DNA of 64,000 bases, taken from assembly GCF_003269295.1 (NCBI RefSeq), contig NZ_QLTT01000007.1:1-64000 (forward strand), given 5' to 3'. The notes under the pieces were generated by a model. The model had not been told where the DNA came from, searched no databases, and was given only the letters and a program-made list of their open reading frames with translations. The translations under genes were made by a program, and so were the position numbers. Below, in pieces: positions 16,757 to 25,627 of the stretch. The number at the start of each line of letters is the position of its first letter. Positions within the stretch are counted from its first letter, which is position 1. The stretch is from Lentzea atacamensis (GTDB lineage Bacteria; Actinomycetota; Actinomycetes; Mycobacteriales; Pseudonocardiaceae).

Positions 16757-17803
16757 ATGTTCCACACGCTCGCCGTGCCCGTGATCGCCGCGCCGATGGC
16801 GGGCGGCGCCTCCACCCCCGAGCTGGTCGCCGCGGTGAGCGAAGCCGGCGGGTTCGGGTTCCTCGCGGCCGGTTACCTCACCGTCGAGCAGCTCGCGGAC
16901 AGGATCGGCCAGACGAGCCAGCTCACGAGCAAGCCGTTCGGGGTCAACCTCTTCGTGCCCGGCACCCGGCCGACCGCCGACATCTCGTCCTACGTGGATC
17001 GTGTCAAGGCCTGCGCGAAGAAGGTCGGCGCGGTGCCCGGCGATCCGCGCTGGGACGACGACAACTACGGGGCCAAGCTCGAACTGGTGCTGGCGCTGCG
17101 GGTTCCGGTGGTGTCGTTCACGTTCGGGCTGCCCGACGTGGACGACGTGCAGCGGCTCAAGGCGACCGGCACCACGATCGTCGTCACGGTCACCACGCCC
17201 AGCGAGGCCCGGCAGGCTCAGCAGATCGGCGCGGACGTCCTGTGCGTGCAGGGCGCGGACGCCGGAGCGCACCGCGGCACGTTCACCGACGACGGCATCT
17301 CGCCCGGCGGTGGCGAGCTGTACGGGACGCTGGCCGCGTTGACGCTCGTCCGCAACGCCGTCGATCTTCCGGTGATCGCGACCGGTGGGCTCATGAACGG
17401 CGCCGACGTCGCCGCGGTGCTGGCGGCGGGGGCGGTCGCGGCGCAGCTCGGCACCGCGTTCCTCGGCTGCCCGGAGGCGGGAACCTCTGCGGCGCACCGG
17501 GAAGCACTCGCGGAAGGGGCCCGCCGGACGGCGCTCACGCGGGCGTTCAGCGGACGTCCGGCGCGAGGGCTCGTGAACCGGTTCCTGATCGAGCACACCC
17601 CGCACGCGCCCGCCGCGTACCCGAACGTGCACCACCTCACGAAGCCGGTGCGCGCTACCGGTGAGCTTGAGGTCATGTCGCTGTGGGCCGGCACCACCTA
17701 CCCGCTCGCGACGGCCGAACCGGCGGCCGACATCGTGCGAAGGCTCCACGCGGAGCTCATCGAAGTGGTCAATTCCTTGGCGGAGCGCTTCAAGCGCAGC
17801 TAA
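16757..17803 (+). CDS. Nitronate monooxygenase family FMN enzyme
   Basis: A 348-aa TIM-barrel protein with NMO/2-nitropropane dioxygenase features: PVIAAPMAGGASTPELVAAV at the N-terminus (FMN site), VVSFTFGLP, the QGADAGAHRGTF loop holding the conserved catalytic His, PVIATGGLMNGADVAAVLAAGA and AQLGTAFLGCPEAG (phosphate binding). It oxidises alkyl nitronates such as propionate-3-nitronate. The ATG at 16757 or GTG at 16751 could be the start. It is followed 10 bp later by the first DUF885 gene, with AAGGAGGG between, so the three genes may form an operon. Confidence 0.9.
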   Translation: MFHTLAVPVIAAPMAGGASTPELVAAVSEAGGFGFLAAGYLTVEQLADRIGQTSQLTSKPFGVNLFVPGTRPTADISSYVDRVKACAKKVGAVPGDPRWDDDNYGAKLELVLALRVPVVSFTFGLPDVDDVQRLKATGTTIVVTVTTPSEARQAQQIGADVLCVQGADAGAHRGTFTDDGISPGGGELYGTLAALTLVRNAVDLPVIATGGLMNGADVAAVLAAGAVAAQLGTAFLGCPEAGTSAAHREALAEGARRTALTRAFSGRPARGLVNRFLIEHTPHAPAAYPNVHHLTKPVRATGELEVMSLWAGTTYPLATAEPAADIVRRLHAELIEVVNSLAERFKRS

Positions 17804-17813
17804 GAAGGAGGGC

Positions 17814-19337
17814 GTGACCTCGCTCTCCGATGAGACCTTCCAGGCGATGATGGACTGGTCGCCGATGTTCGCGACGCTCGTGGGCGTGCCCGGCTGGGAC
17901 GACCGGCTCGAAGACCTCAGCGTCGACGGCCACCAGGCCCTGCGCGCCAGGCTGGCGGACATCCTCCGCCGCGTCGACTCCAGCGACGAGAGTCAGGTCG
18001 CAAAGGACGTGATCAGGCACCAGGCGACCTCGATCATCACCAAGATCGACGCCAGGCTGGTCGAGCACACCGTGTCCCGCGGGTTGAACGCGCCGGTCGC
18101 GGTACTGCTCAGGAGGGCGTCCCACGTCGACTTCTCGCAGCGGCGGCACCTCGTGCCCCGCTTCCTCGACCAGGCCACGGAGCGGCTGCGCAACACCGAC
18201 CGCAGGCCGTTGCGCCGGTTGGTGGAGAGCGGGTCGGCCCACGTCGAACGCTTCCTCACCGGGCCGGTTCAGGAGTGGGAGGGCGACGCGGACCTGCGTC
18301 CGGCGTTCGCCCGGTACCGCGAGTTCCTGCTCTCACTGGACGGGCGCGACGACGAGCACGCGGGCATCTGCTGGCTGCCGGAGGGCGAGGAGAACTACCG
18401 CAAGCTGGTCCGCGACTACACGACCGCCTCGTACACCCCGGCCGAGCTGCACCAGCTCGGGCTCGACCTGATCGCGGCGTTGCGCGAGGAGTACGCCGAG
18501 ATCGGCTCACGCGTCTGGGGCACGACCGACGTACCGGAGATCTTCCGCCGGTTGCGCACGGAGCTGTTGTGGGACAACGAGGACGACATGCTCGCGAGTG
18601 CGGTGGAGGCCGTCGCGCGGGCCGAGGCCGAGGCGCCCAACTGGTTCGGGCGGCTGCCGAAGGCGCGTTGCGAGGTCCGGTTCGTGCCGGAGATGGACCG
18701 CGAGAGCGCTCCGTTCGCGTACTACGAGGACGCCGCGCTGGACGGCTCCCGTCCCGGCACGTACTTCGCGAACCCGTTGCGCGCCACTGAACGCAGCCGC
18801 ACGGTGTCCGAGGTCACGGCGTTTCACGAGGCGATTCCCGGCCACCACTTCCAGCTCTCGATCGCCGCCGAGACCGAGCTGAGCAACGTGCGCAAGTTCG
18901 CGTTCATCGACTCCTATCTGGAGGGCTGGGGCCTCTACACCGAGCGGCTGGCCGACGAGATGGGCCTGTACTCGTCCGACGAGCAGCGTCTCGGCATGCT
19001 CGGCCTCGACGCGATGCGCGCCGGGCGGCTCGTCGTCGACACGGGCCTGCACGCGTTCGGGTGGTCCAGGCAGAAAGCCGTCGACTACCTGCGCGACAAC
19101 ACCACGATGGACCACACGGAGATCAACTCCGAGGTCGACAGGTACATCGAGACGCCGGGCCAGGCGCTCGCGTACATGGTGGGGCGCCTGGAGATCCAGC
19201 GGTTGCGCGGTGAGGCCGAGGCAGCGATGGGTGATCGGTTCGACATCAAGGCGTTCCACGACCTGGTGCTGGAGAACGGCGTGGTGCCGCTGTCCACCCT
19301 GAGCGATCTTGTCACCACGTGGTCTGGGAGGGCCTGA
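17814..19337 (+). CDS. DUF885 family predicted zinc metalloprotease, copy 1
   Basis: A 507-aa protein with the DUF885 metal-binding signature: TAFHEAIPGHHFQ (HExxGHH) and a downstream Glu in YLEGWGLYTERLADEMGLY, the arrangement of gluzincin-like peptidases. The start is a GTG at 17814 with AAGGAGGG ending 2-3 bases before it. No signal peptide is seen, so a cytoplasmic role is likely. Substrates of DUF885 proteins are mostly unknown. The stop overlaps the next ATG (TGATG), so translation of the two copies is coupled. Confidence 0.88.
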   Translation: MTSLSDETFQAMMDWSPMFATLVGVPGWDDRLEDLSVDGHQALRARLADILRRVDSSDESQVAKDVIRHQATSIITKIDARLVEHTVSRGLNAPVAVLLRRASHVDFSQRRHLVPRFLDQATERLRNTDRRPLRRLVESGSAHVERFLTGPVQEWEGDADLRPAFARYREFLLSLDGRDDEHAGICWLPEGEENYRKLVRDYTTASYTPAELHQLGLDLIAALREEYAEIGSRVWGTTDVPEIFRRLRTELLWDNEDDMLASAVEAVARAEAEAPNWFGRLPKARCEVRFVPEMDRESAPFAYYEDAALDGSRPGTYFANPLRATERSRTVSEVTAFHEAIPGHHFQLSIAAETELSNVRKFAFIDSYLEGWGLYTERLADEMGLYSSDEQRLGMLGLDAMRAGRLVVDTGLHAFGWSRQKAVDYLRDNTTMDHTEINSEVDRYIETPGQALAYMVGRLEIQRLRGEAEAAMGDRFDIKAFHDLVLENGVVPLSTLSDLVTTWSGRA

Positions 19338-20869
19338 TGTCGCTCGCGGATGAGATGTTCCAGGCGTCCATGGACTGGTCGCCGCTGGCCTCCACGATGT
19401 ACGGCCTGCCGGGGTGGGACGACAAGCTGGAAGACCTGAGCGTGGAGGGCGAGCAGGCGCTGCGGGCGCGGATCGCCGACATCCTGCGCAGGGCCGGCAC
19501 GAGCGACGAGGATCCCGTCACGCTCGCCGTCATCCGGCACCAGGGCGAGTCGATCGTGACCCGCATCGACGCCAGGCTGATCGAGCACACCGTGGCGACC
19601 GGGTTGAGCGCACCGGTCAACGGCCTGCTCATGCTCGCGTCGCAGCTCGACATGTCGCAGCGGCTCGACAAGTTCGCCCGCTACATCCAGCAGGCGGGCG
19701 AACGGGTCAAGAACTCCGACCGCAGGCCGCTGCGCCGTCACCTCCAGGCCGCCACGACGCGCCTGGAGAGGTTCCTGGCCGCACCCGCGCAGGAGTGGGA
19801 AGGGGACTTCTCGACGGAGATCCGCTCGGCCATCGCCGGGTTCCGCGACGTGCTGACCTCGATCGAGGACGGCCGCGGCGACGACAGGCCGGGACTGTGC
19901 TGGCTGCCGGACGGCGAGCAGAACTACCTCAAGCTGGTCCGTGACAACACGACCACCTCGCACACCCCGGACGAGTTGCACCGGCTGGGTCTCGACCTGG
20001 TCGCCTCGTTGCGCGAGGAGTACGCGGAGATCGGTTCACGGCTGTGGGGCACGAGCGACGTGCCTGAGATCTTTCACAGGCTGCGCACAGAACTGTTGTG
20101 GAACAACGAAGACGAGATGATCGCCAGCGCCGTGGAGGCGATCGCACGCTCCGAGGCTGAGGCGCCGAAGTGGTTCGGCCGCATGCCGAAGGTGGGCTGC
20201 CAGGTGCGCGCCGTCGACGAGGCGGAACGCGAAACCGCGGGCATCGCGTTCTACCTGCCCGCCCCGCTGGACGGCAGCAGGCCCGGCACGTACTGGCTCA
20301 ACCCTCTGGGCGCCACCCAGCGCAGCCGGACCCTGTCCGAGGCGACGGCGTTCCACGAGGCGGTGCCCGGCCACCACTACCAGCTGTCGATCGCGGCCGA
20401 GACCGACATGCACAACATCCGCAGGTTCGCGTTCATCGTGGCCTACCTCGAAGGCTGGGGCCTCTACACCGAACGGCTCGCAGACGAGATGGGCCTCTAC
20501 TCGTCGGACGAGCAACGCCTCGGGATGCTGGGCCTCGACGCGATGCGCGCCGGGCGGCTGGTGGTCGACACGGGCCTGCACGCGTTCGGGTGGACTCGGC
20601 AGCAGGCTGTCGACTACCTGCGCGAGAACACGGTGATGCCTGAGCCCGAGATCAACGCCGAGATCGACAGGTACATCGAGATGCCCGGCCAGGCACTGGC
20701 GTACATGGTGGGGCGCCTGGAGATCCAGCGGTTGCGCGCGGAGGCCGAGGAGAAGCTGGGCGATCGGTTCGACGTGAAGGCGTTCCACGACCTGGTGGTG
20801 GGGAGCGGCGCGGTGCCGCTCCCCGTCCTCGGTGATCTGGTTACCGCTTGGACTGCTGCTTCTGCATGA
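19337..20869 (+). CDS. DUF885 family predicted zinc metalloprotease, copy 2
   Basis: A 510-aa paralogue of the preceding gene, nearly co-linear over the whole length; both begin with (T/M)SL(S/A)DE.FQA.MDWSP and share the LEDLSV.G.QALRARLADILRR-like block. The metal site is intact (TAFHEAVPGHHYQ; YLEGWGLYTERLADEMG). The ATG at 19337 overlaps the preceding TGA. The two copies differ mainly in the middle helices that would line the substrate channel, which suggests different substrates rather than simple dosage. The 3' end overlaps the convergent permease gene by 29 bp. Confidence 0.88.
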   Translation: MSLADEMFQASMDWSPLASTMYGLPGWDDKLEDLSVEGEQALRARIADILRRAGTSDEDPVTLAVIRHQGESIVTRIDARLIEHTVATGLSAPVNGLLMLASQLDMSQRLDKFARYIQQAGERVKNSDRRPLRRHLQAATTRLERFLAAPAQEWEGDFSTEIRSAIAGFRDVLTSIEDGRGDDRPGLCWLPDGEQNYLKLVRDNTTTSHTPDELHRLGLDLVASLREEYAEIGSRLWGTSDVPEIFHRLRTELLWNNEDEMIASAVEAIARSEAEAPKWFGRMPKVGCQVRAVDEAERETAGIAFYLPAPLDGSRPGTYWLNPLGATQRSRTLSEATAFHEAVPGHHYQLSIAAETDMHNIRRFAFIVAYLEGWGLYTERLADEMGLYSSDEQRLGMLGLDAMRAGRLVVDTGLHAFGWTRQQAVDYLRENTVMPEPEINAEIDRYIEMPGQALAYMVGRLEIQRLRAEAEEKLGDRFDVKAFHDLVVGSGAVPLPVLGDLVTAWTAASA

Positions 20870-22265
20870 CGGAGTTGCGCTTCGAGTAGGCGAAGTAGAT
20901 GACGAGGCCGATCAGGAACCAGACCGCGAACCGCAGCCAGGTCTCCGGCGTAAGGAACGTGATCAGCCAGATCGAGAACACCACGCCGATGATCGGGACC
21001 ACCGGCATGCCCGGCGTCCTGAACGTGCGCGGCAGGTCGGGCTGCTTGTAGCGCAACACGATCACGGCGATGCAGACGACGACGAACGCCAGCAGGATGC
21101 CGATGTTGGTGAGCTCGGCGGCCTCCGCGATCGGCAGGAAACCGGCGATGACCGCGGAGGCCACGCCCAGCACCCAGGTGATGCGCGACGGGACGTGCTT
21201 CACCGGGTGCGTCTTCGCGAACCATCGGGGCAGAAGGCCGTCGCGGCTCATCGAGAAGCCGACGCGGGCCGCGCCAAGGAGGAACGTGAAGAGCACGGTC
21301 GTGATGCCGAGGATCGCGCCGACGCTGATGATGATGCCCAGCCAGTGGAAGCCGATGTCCGCGAACGCCGTGGCGAACGCGCTTTCCGAGTCGACGTCCT
21401 TGTAGTTGACCATGCCGGTCAGCACGAGGCACGCCAGCACGTAGAGGACCATCGAGATCGCCAGCGAGTAGATGATCGCCTTGGGCATGTGCCGCTGCGA
21501 GTCCTTCGACTCCTCGGCGGCTGTGCTCATGGCGTCGTAGCCGAACACCGCGAAGAAGACCGTTGCGGCACCGGTGAAAGCGCCCGTCAGTCCAAACGGG
21601 AAGAACGGGTTGTAGTTGTCGGTGTTGATGTGGAAGACACCGACCACGATCACCAGCAGCACCACGGCGATCTTCAGGTACACCAGGGTGGTCTCGAACC
21701 GAGCCGCGTTCTTCATGCCCATGTTCAGCACGTACGCGATCAGCAGGCACAGCACGACCGCGAACAGGTTCACCTTGTACGTGCCCGCGGCGACGTCGGC
21801 GCCCTCGGTACCCGGTGCGCCCAGCATCCATTGGGGCAGCTGGATGTTGAGCAGACTCAGCAGTTCCGTGAAGTAGCCCGAGATGCCGATCGCGACCACC
21901 GCCACGATCGCGGTGTACTCCAGCAGCAGGTCCCAGCCGATGAACCAGCCGACGATCTCGCCCAGGACCGCGTAGCCGTAGGTGTAGGCACTGCCCGCCT
22001 TGGGGATCAGGCCGGCGAACTCCGCGTAGGAGAACGCCGCCGCGGCGCTCGCGACACCGGCCACGAGGAACGAGATCAGCACGGCCGGGCCGGCGGTCTT
22101 GTTCGCGACGGCTCCCGCGAGCGAGAAGATGCCCGCGCCGATGATGCCGCCGATGCCGATCGCGGTCAGCTGCCACAGGCCCAGCGTTCTGGTGAGCCCG
22201 TCGCCCTTGTCCTCCGCGATCTGGTCGATGGGCTTGCGCCTGAAGACGCCCTGCGCGGTACTCAT
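20841..22265 (-). CDS. APC-family amino acid permease
   Basis: A 474-aa integral membrane protein with about 12 hydrophobic segments. It shows APC hallmarks: LTAIGIGGIIGAGIFSLAG in helix 1 (unwound substrate-binding glycines), FSYAEFAGLIPKAGSAYTYGY, and a soluble N-terminus (KPIDQIAEDKGDGLTRTLGL) like cationic amino acid transporters of the CAT/YfnA type. It probably imports amino acids by proton symport. ATG at 22265. It converges with the DUF885 genes. Confidence 0.9.
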   Translation of the reverse strand: MSTAQGVFRRKPIDQIAEDKGDGLTRTLGLWQLTAIGIGGIIGAGIFSLAGAVANKTAGPAVLISFLVAGVASAAAAFSYAEFAGLIPKAGSAYTYGYAVLGEIVGWFIGWDLLLEYTAIVAVVAIGISGYFTELLSLLNIQLPQWMLGAPGTEGADVAAGTYKVNLFAVVLCLLIAYVLNMGMKNAARFETTLVYLKIAVVLLVIVVGVFHINTDNYNPFFPFGLTGAFTGAATVFFAVFGYDAMSTAAEESKDSQRHMPKAIIYSLAISMVLYVLACLVLTGMVNYKDVDSESAFATAFADIGFHWLGIIISVGAILGITTVLFTFLLGAARVGFSMSRDGLLPRWFAKTHPVKHVPSRITWVLGVASAVIAGFLPIAEAAELTNIGILLAFVVVCIAVIVLRYKQPDLPRTFRTPGMPVVPIIGVVFSIWLITFLTPETWLRFAVWFLIGLVIYFAYSKRNSVMQKQQSKR

Positions 22266-22380
22266 GCTTCAGCTCCCTTGATGAAGGTGGGTCCGGGCGA
22301 ACCTATGCGCGTCAACTGTCACGCGGTTTGTCCGAACCCACCAATCAAGGGATCCATTTTTGGCCGATCGAGCTGTTTAC

Positions 22381-23349
22381 CTACTCGCGCGTGAAGACGA
22401 TCTTCCCGGCGGTCTCGCCTTCCAGCATCGACCTGAGGCCCTGCTCGGCGTCCTCGAACTTGAGCTCCGCACCGATCTGCGGCTTGAGGCCGTTGAGCGC
22501 GCAGAACTGGATGAGATCGCCCAGCTCCTCGCGCGTGCCCATGGTCGAGCCGACCACGCGCAGCTGCAGGAAGAACAACCGCTGCAGCTCGGCCGCCGTC
22601 GCGTCACCGGACGTGGCGCCGGAGATCACGACGATGCCGCCGGGCTTGAGCGCCTTCATCGAGTGCGACCAGGTGGCCTTGCCGACGGTCTCGAACACCG
22701 CGTCGACCCGTTCGGGCAGGCGCGCGCCGGACTCGAAGGTCTGGTGGGCGCCGAGGGACGCCGCCAGCGCGCGCTTCTCCTCGGTGCGGCCGGTGACCCA
22801 GACGCGGAAGCCGGCGGCACGGCCGAGCTGGATGAGCGCGGTCGACACGCCACCCGACGCGCCCTGCACGAGCATCGTCTGGCCGGGGCGCAGGCCCGAC
22901 TTCACGAACAGCATCCGGTAGGCGGTCAGCCAGGCCGTGCCCATGCAGGCGGCCTCGGCGAACGACAGGTCCACCGGCTTGGGCAGCGCGTTGCGGGCGG
23001 GAACGGTGACGTAGTCGGCGAACGTGCCCTGGTGCTTCTCGGTCAGCAGCGTGCGCTTCGGGTCGAGCGTCTCCTCGCCCGACCAGTTCGGGTCGCCGAT
23101 GACCGAGTGCAGCACCACCTCGGTGCCGTCGTCGAGGGTGCCGGCGCCGTCGCAGCCCAGGATCATCGGGAACTGCTCCGGCTTGATGCCGACGCCGCGC
23201 AACGTCCACAGGTCGTGCATGTTGAGGCTGGCCGCCTTGACCGCGACGCGCACCCACCCGGCGGGGACCTCGGGCTCTGGGCGCTCGCCGACTCGAAGCG
23301 AGGCCAGCGGGTTCTCGGGACTGGGTTCTGCTGCGTAAACGGCGAACAT
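22381..23349 (-). CDS. Zinc-free MDR-family quinone oxidoreductase-like protein
   Basis: A 322-aa protein of the medium-chain dehydrogenase/reductase family: N-terminal GroES-like fold (GWVRVAVKAASLNMHDLWTL, GCDGAGTL), the nucleotide-binding loop LVQGASGGVSTALIQLGRAAG, and GIVVISGATSG. The cysteine ligands of the structural zinc lobe are absent, which fits the quinone oxidoreductase branch. It would use NADPH. Start at ATG 23349, giving FAVYAAEP at the N-terminus; an ATG at 23361 is also in frame. Divergent from the RNase/barstar cassette. Confidence 0.85.
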   Translation of the reverse strand: MFAVYAAEPSPENPLASLRVGERPEPEVPAGWVRVAVKAASLNMHDLWTLRGVGIKPEQFPMILGCDGAGTLDDGTEVVLHSVIGDPNWSGEETLDPKRTLLTEKHQGTFADYVTVPARNALPKPVDLSFAEAACMGTAWLTAYRMLFVKSGLRPGQTMLVQGASGGVSTALIQLGRAAGFRVWVTGRTEEKRALAASLGAHQTFESGARLPERVDAVFETVGKATWSHSMKALKPGGIVVISGATSGDATAAELQRLFFLQLRVVGSTMGTREELGDLIQFCALNGLKPQIGAELKFEDAEQGLRSMLEGETAGKIVFTRE

Positions 23350-23419
23350 GGTTCGCAACATACCTACCGTGCACCTGGTCAAATGCCGTGACACCGGTCA
23401 CGAGACTAGGGTGGGGCGG

Positions 23420-23644
23420 GTGGACTGGCTGGTGCAGTGGTGGGGCGGGGTCGAGCTGTGGGTCGTGCAGCTGCCCGTCGCCGTGCAGTTCCCCGTCGTG
23501 ATGATCGTGGTGTTGCCGCTCTGCCTGGGCGTGGCGCGGTTGATCGACCGCGTCGCGGACTGGGGCGCGAAGAACCCGGCGTCGGGTTCCGACCTGGCCC
23601 CGGAGCCCGAGCCGGAGCCCGAGTCGGAGAAGGTCGCCGCGTGA
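23420..23644 (+). CDS. Small single-pass membrane protein preceding the RNase gene
   Basis: About 74 aa: a Trp-rich N-terminus (VDWLVQWWGGVELWVVQLP), one hydrophobic helix (FPVVMIVVLPLCLGVARLI) and a tail with a PEPEPEPES run. The start may be GTG 23420 or GTG 23411. Its stop overlaps the GTG of the RNase gene (GTGA), so the two are translationally coupled. No family is recognised. It may help anchor or export the nuclease; this is inference. Confidence 0.7.
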   Translation: MDWLVQWWGGVELWVVQLPVAVQFPVVMIVVLPLCLGVARLIDRVADWGAKNPASGSDLAPEPEPEPESEKVAA

Positions 23645-24090
23645 GTCCTGGTCGTCGCCTGACCGTCGCACTGGTCGGGCTCGTCGCTCTGGTCGTGATC
23701 GGGTGGTTCGTCAAGGACAACACGTCCGGGCCGCCTCCCGGCGTCTCGAAGCCGGTCGTCACGAGTGCCGCGCAGGCCGAGAAGGTGCCCGGCGCCAACT
23801 CGGGCCTCGACATCGAGCCGCTGTCGAAGCTGCCGGCCGAGGCCTCCGCGACCTGGAAGCTGGTCGAGTCGAAGGGCCCGTTCCCGTACCCGCGCAACGA
23901 CGGCGTGACGTTCGAGAACTGGGAGAAGCGGCTGCCGCAGCAGAAGTCCGGGTACTACAAGGAGTACACGGTGCCAACGCCGGGCAGTCCCGACCGCGGT
24001 GCACGCCGGCTCGTGACCGGTGCGGGAAAGGAAGTCTTCTACACCGCCGACCACTATTCGTCGTTCGTCGTCGTGGACGTGACGAAATGA
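23641..24090 (+). CDS. Membrane-anchored or secreted guanyl-type ribonuclease (barnase/RNase Sa family)
   Basis: A 149-aa protein with one N-terminal hydrophobic helix (LTVALVGLVALVVIGWFV) and a microbial RNase N1/T1-like domain. The expected catalytic set is present: Glu108 in YYKEYTVPTPG, Arg122-Arg123 in GARRLV and His138 in ADHYSSF, preceded by the fold marker GVTFENWEKRLP. Enzymes of this family cut RNA after guanosine and are exported. The gene overlaps the small membrane protein upstream (GTGA) and the barstar gene downstream (ATGA), so inhibitor and enzyme are made together, which protects the producer. Confidence 0.9.
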   Translation: MSPGRRLTVALVGLVALVVIGWFVKDNTSGPPPGVSKPVVTSAAQAEKVPGANSGLDIEPLSKLPAEASATWKLVESKGPFPYPRNDGVTFENWEKRLPQQKSGYYKEYTVPTPGSPDRGARRLVTGAGKEVFYTADHYSSFVVVDVTK

Positions 24091-24350
24091 AACGGCACAT
24101 TCTCGTTTCGGAGAAGTCCGCGGCGATCTCGGCCATTGCCGAGGCGTTGGACTTTCCATCCTGGTTCGGGCAGAACCTGGACGCGTTGTACGACAGCCTG
24201 ACCGACCTGTCGTGGCTGCCCGCGGGCGAGTACGTGCTGGTCGTGCCGGTCGATTTGGACTCTTCCGTTTCGGGCGTGCTGCGTGACGCTGCGAAACGGA
24301 CCGCTGAATCAGGTGACCGGAAACTGCGCGTCATTCGCACAGAACGGTGA
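24087..24350 (+). CDS. Barstar-family ribonuclease inhibitor
   Basis: An 87-aa protein with barstar features: an N-terminal strand, then ALDFPSWFGQNLDALYDSL, the segment that plugs the barnase active site, with Asp and Glu residues, and a C-terminal strand (LRVIRTER). The ATG overlaps the RNase stop codon. It is the cognate intracellular inhibitor of the RNase encoded just upstream. Confidence 0.92.
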   Translation: MKRHILVSEKSAAISAIAEALDFPSWFGQNLDALYDSLTDLSWLPAGEYVLVVPVDLDSSVSGVLRDAAKRTAESGDRKLRVIRTER

Positions 24351-24393
24351 CAGGGGCTGCGCTTCTCCCGTCTGGAGTGGACAGTGCAGCTCC

Positions 24394-24810
24394 ATGGGAA
24401 CGCAATTCCGCCGTTTGAGCTGTGCGCTCGGCGTCGTAGCAGTTGTTGGTGTGCTTTGCCCCGCCGCGTCGTTCGCTGGTGACCCCGACTGCTCCCAGGA
24501 GGAGCCCTTCACCCCGTTCGACACGATCGACGGCGACAACCCGGTGACGATGCAGAACGGTCGCGTGATCGAGCTGCGCGCGTCGAACAAGTCCAAGTGC
24601 GCGTGGGGCCGCATCTCCTACGGCACGCCCGGTGAGGAGATCTGGACGGACCGCAAGGACCCCTCGGCCAACGAGCACGAGGGGTTCCTCGGGTACACAC
24701 GGATCGACTCGGGTAGCGCGAAGTACACCGACGCGTTCAAGAACGACGGCAAGGTGATGCGCGCCTGCGGGTCGTCGCAGGGCGTCATCGAGTGCACGGG
24801 CTGGTTCTAG
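24394..24810 (+). CDS. Secreted protein, DUF2690-like
   Basis: A 138-aa protein with a Sec signal peptide (residues 1-27, CALGVVAVVGVLCPAASFAG). The mature part has four cysteines that may form disulfides, and a NGRVIELRASNKSKCAWGRI stretch that resembles DUF2690 proteins of actinomycetes (ELRYS..C.AAWARI). Function unknown. ATG at 24394. It lies 43 bp after barstar, so co-transcription is possible. The 3' end overlaps the convergent enoyl-CoA hydratase gene by 4 bp. Confidence 0.72.
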   Translation: MGTQFRRLSCALGVVAVVGVLCPAASFAGDPDCSQEEPFTPFDTIDGDNPVTMQNGRVIELRASNKSKCAWGRISYGTPGEEIWTDRKDPSANEHEGFLGYTRIDSGSAKYTDAFKNDGKVMRACGSSQGVIECTGWF

Positions 24811-25580
24811 TCGGCGGGAACCCAGGAGGGCCTGCGCTTCTCCTTGAACGCCGCGATGCCCTCCTGGCCCTCCGGTCCGCCGAAGTGCCGCGCCGACAGC
24901 TCGAGCATGTCCGCGAAGACCTCGCCGAGGTTCGTCGACCGCTCCTGCTGCAGCATCTCCTTGGTGGCGGCGAGGGCGTTGGGCGCGCCGAGCGCGAGCA
25001 TGTCGGTGTAGCGGCGGACCTCGGCGTCGACGCCGTCGACCGGCACCGCGGAGTTGAGCAGGCCGATCTCCTTCGCGCGGCGGGCATCGAACGTCTCACC
25101 GGTGAGGAACAGCTCGTGGGCCTGGCGTGGCAGCAGGCGCGGCAGCACGGTCACCGAGATGACCGCGGGCACGACGCCGATCCTGACCTCGCTGAACGCG
25201 AACGTGGCCTCGTTCGCGGCGATGGCGATGTCGCAGGCCGCCACGATGCCGACACCGCCCGCGCGGGCCGGTCCCCTGAGTGCGGCGACGACCGGTTTCG
25301 GGCTGGTCCAGAGCTGCTCGAGGATCGCGGGGAACTCGTTGACGCCCTGATCTCCCGCGCTCGCGCCGGCGGCCTCCTTGAGGTCCATTCCGGAGCAGAA
25401 CACGGAGCCCGTGTGTGTCAGCACGACCACACGCACCTGGTCGTCCTGCTTCGCCGCGGTCAGGTGCTCCTTGAGCTCCCTGCGCAGCTGTGCGGACAGC
25501 GCGTTGCGGTTGTGGGGGGAGTCCAGCGTGATCGTCGCGATGCCACGCTGCACCTCGTAGTGGACCAGCTCGTCTGCCAT
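24807..25580 (-). CDS. Enoyl-CoA hydratase/isomerase family protein
   Basis: A 257-aa crotonase-fold protein: YEVQRGIATITLDSPHNRNALS, the oxyanion-hole segments FCSGMDLKEA and LRGPARAGGVGIVAACDIAIA, and a C-terminal FKEKRRPSW tail. One catalytic acid of canonical hydratases is replaced in this region (FSEVRIGVVPAVIS), so the reaction may be isomerisation, hydrolysis or hydration of an unknown acyl-CoA. Start at ATG 25580. It is divergent from the PfpI/MarR pair and shares with it the 63-bp intergenic space that holds two palindromic operators. Confidence 0.88.
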   Translation of the reverse strand: MADELVHYEVQRGIATITLDSPHNRNALSAQLRRELKEHLTAAKQDDQVRVVVLTHTGSVFCSGMDLKEAAGASAGDQGVNEFPAILEQLWTSPKPVVAALRGPARAGGVGIVAACDIAIAANEATFAFSEVRIGVVPAVISVTVLPRLLPRQAHELFLTGETFDARRAKEIGLLNSAVPVDGVDAEVRRYTDMLALGAPNALAATKEMLQQERSTNLGEVFADMLELSARHFGGPEGQEGIAAFKEKRRPSWVPAD

Positions 25581-25607
25581 GTCGCTGACCTTAGCTGCGA
25601 GGGCCAT

Positions 25608-25623
25608 TGACAGCATGCTGTCA
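25608..25623. promoter_or_regulatory. MarR-type operator, distal copy
   Basis: TGACAGCATGCTGTCA is a perfect 16-bp palindrome. It lies 20 bp (two helical turns, centre to centre) from a second related palindrome, between two divergent genes. The MarR-family gene two genes downstream is the likely regulator. Confidence 0.75.
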
Positions 25624-25627
25624 TGTA

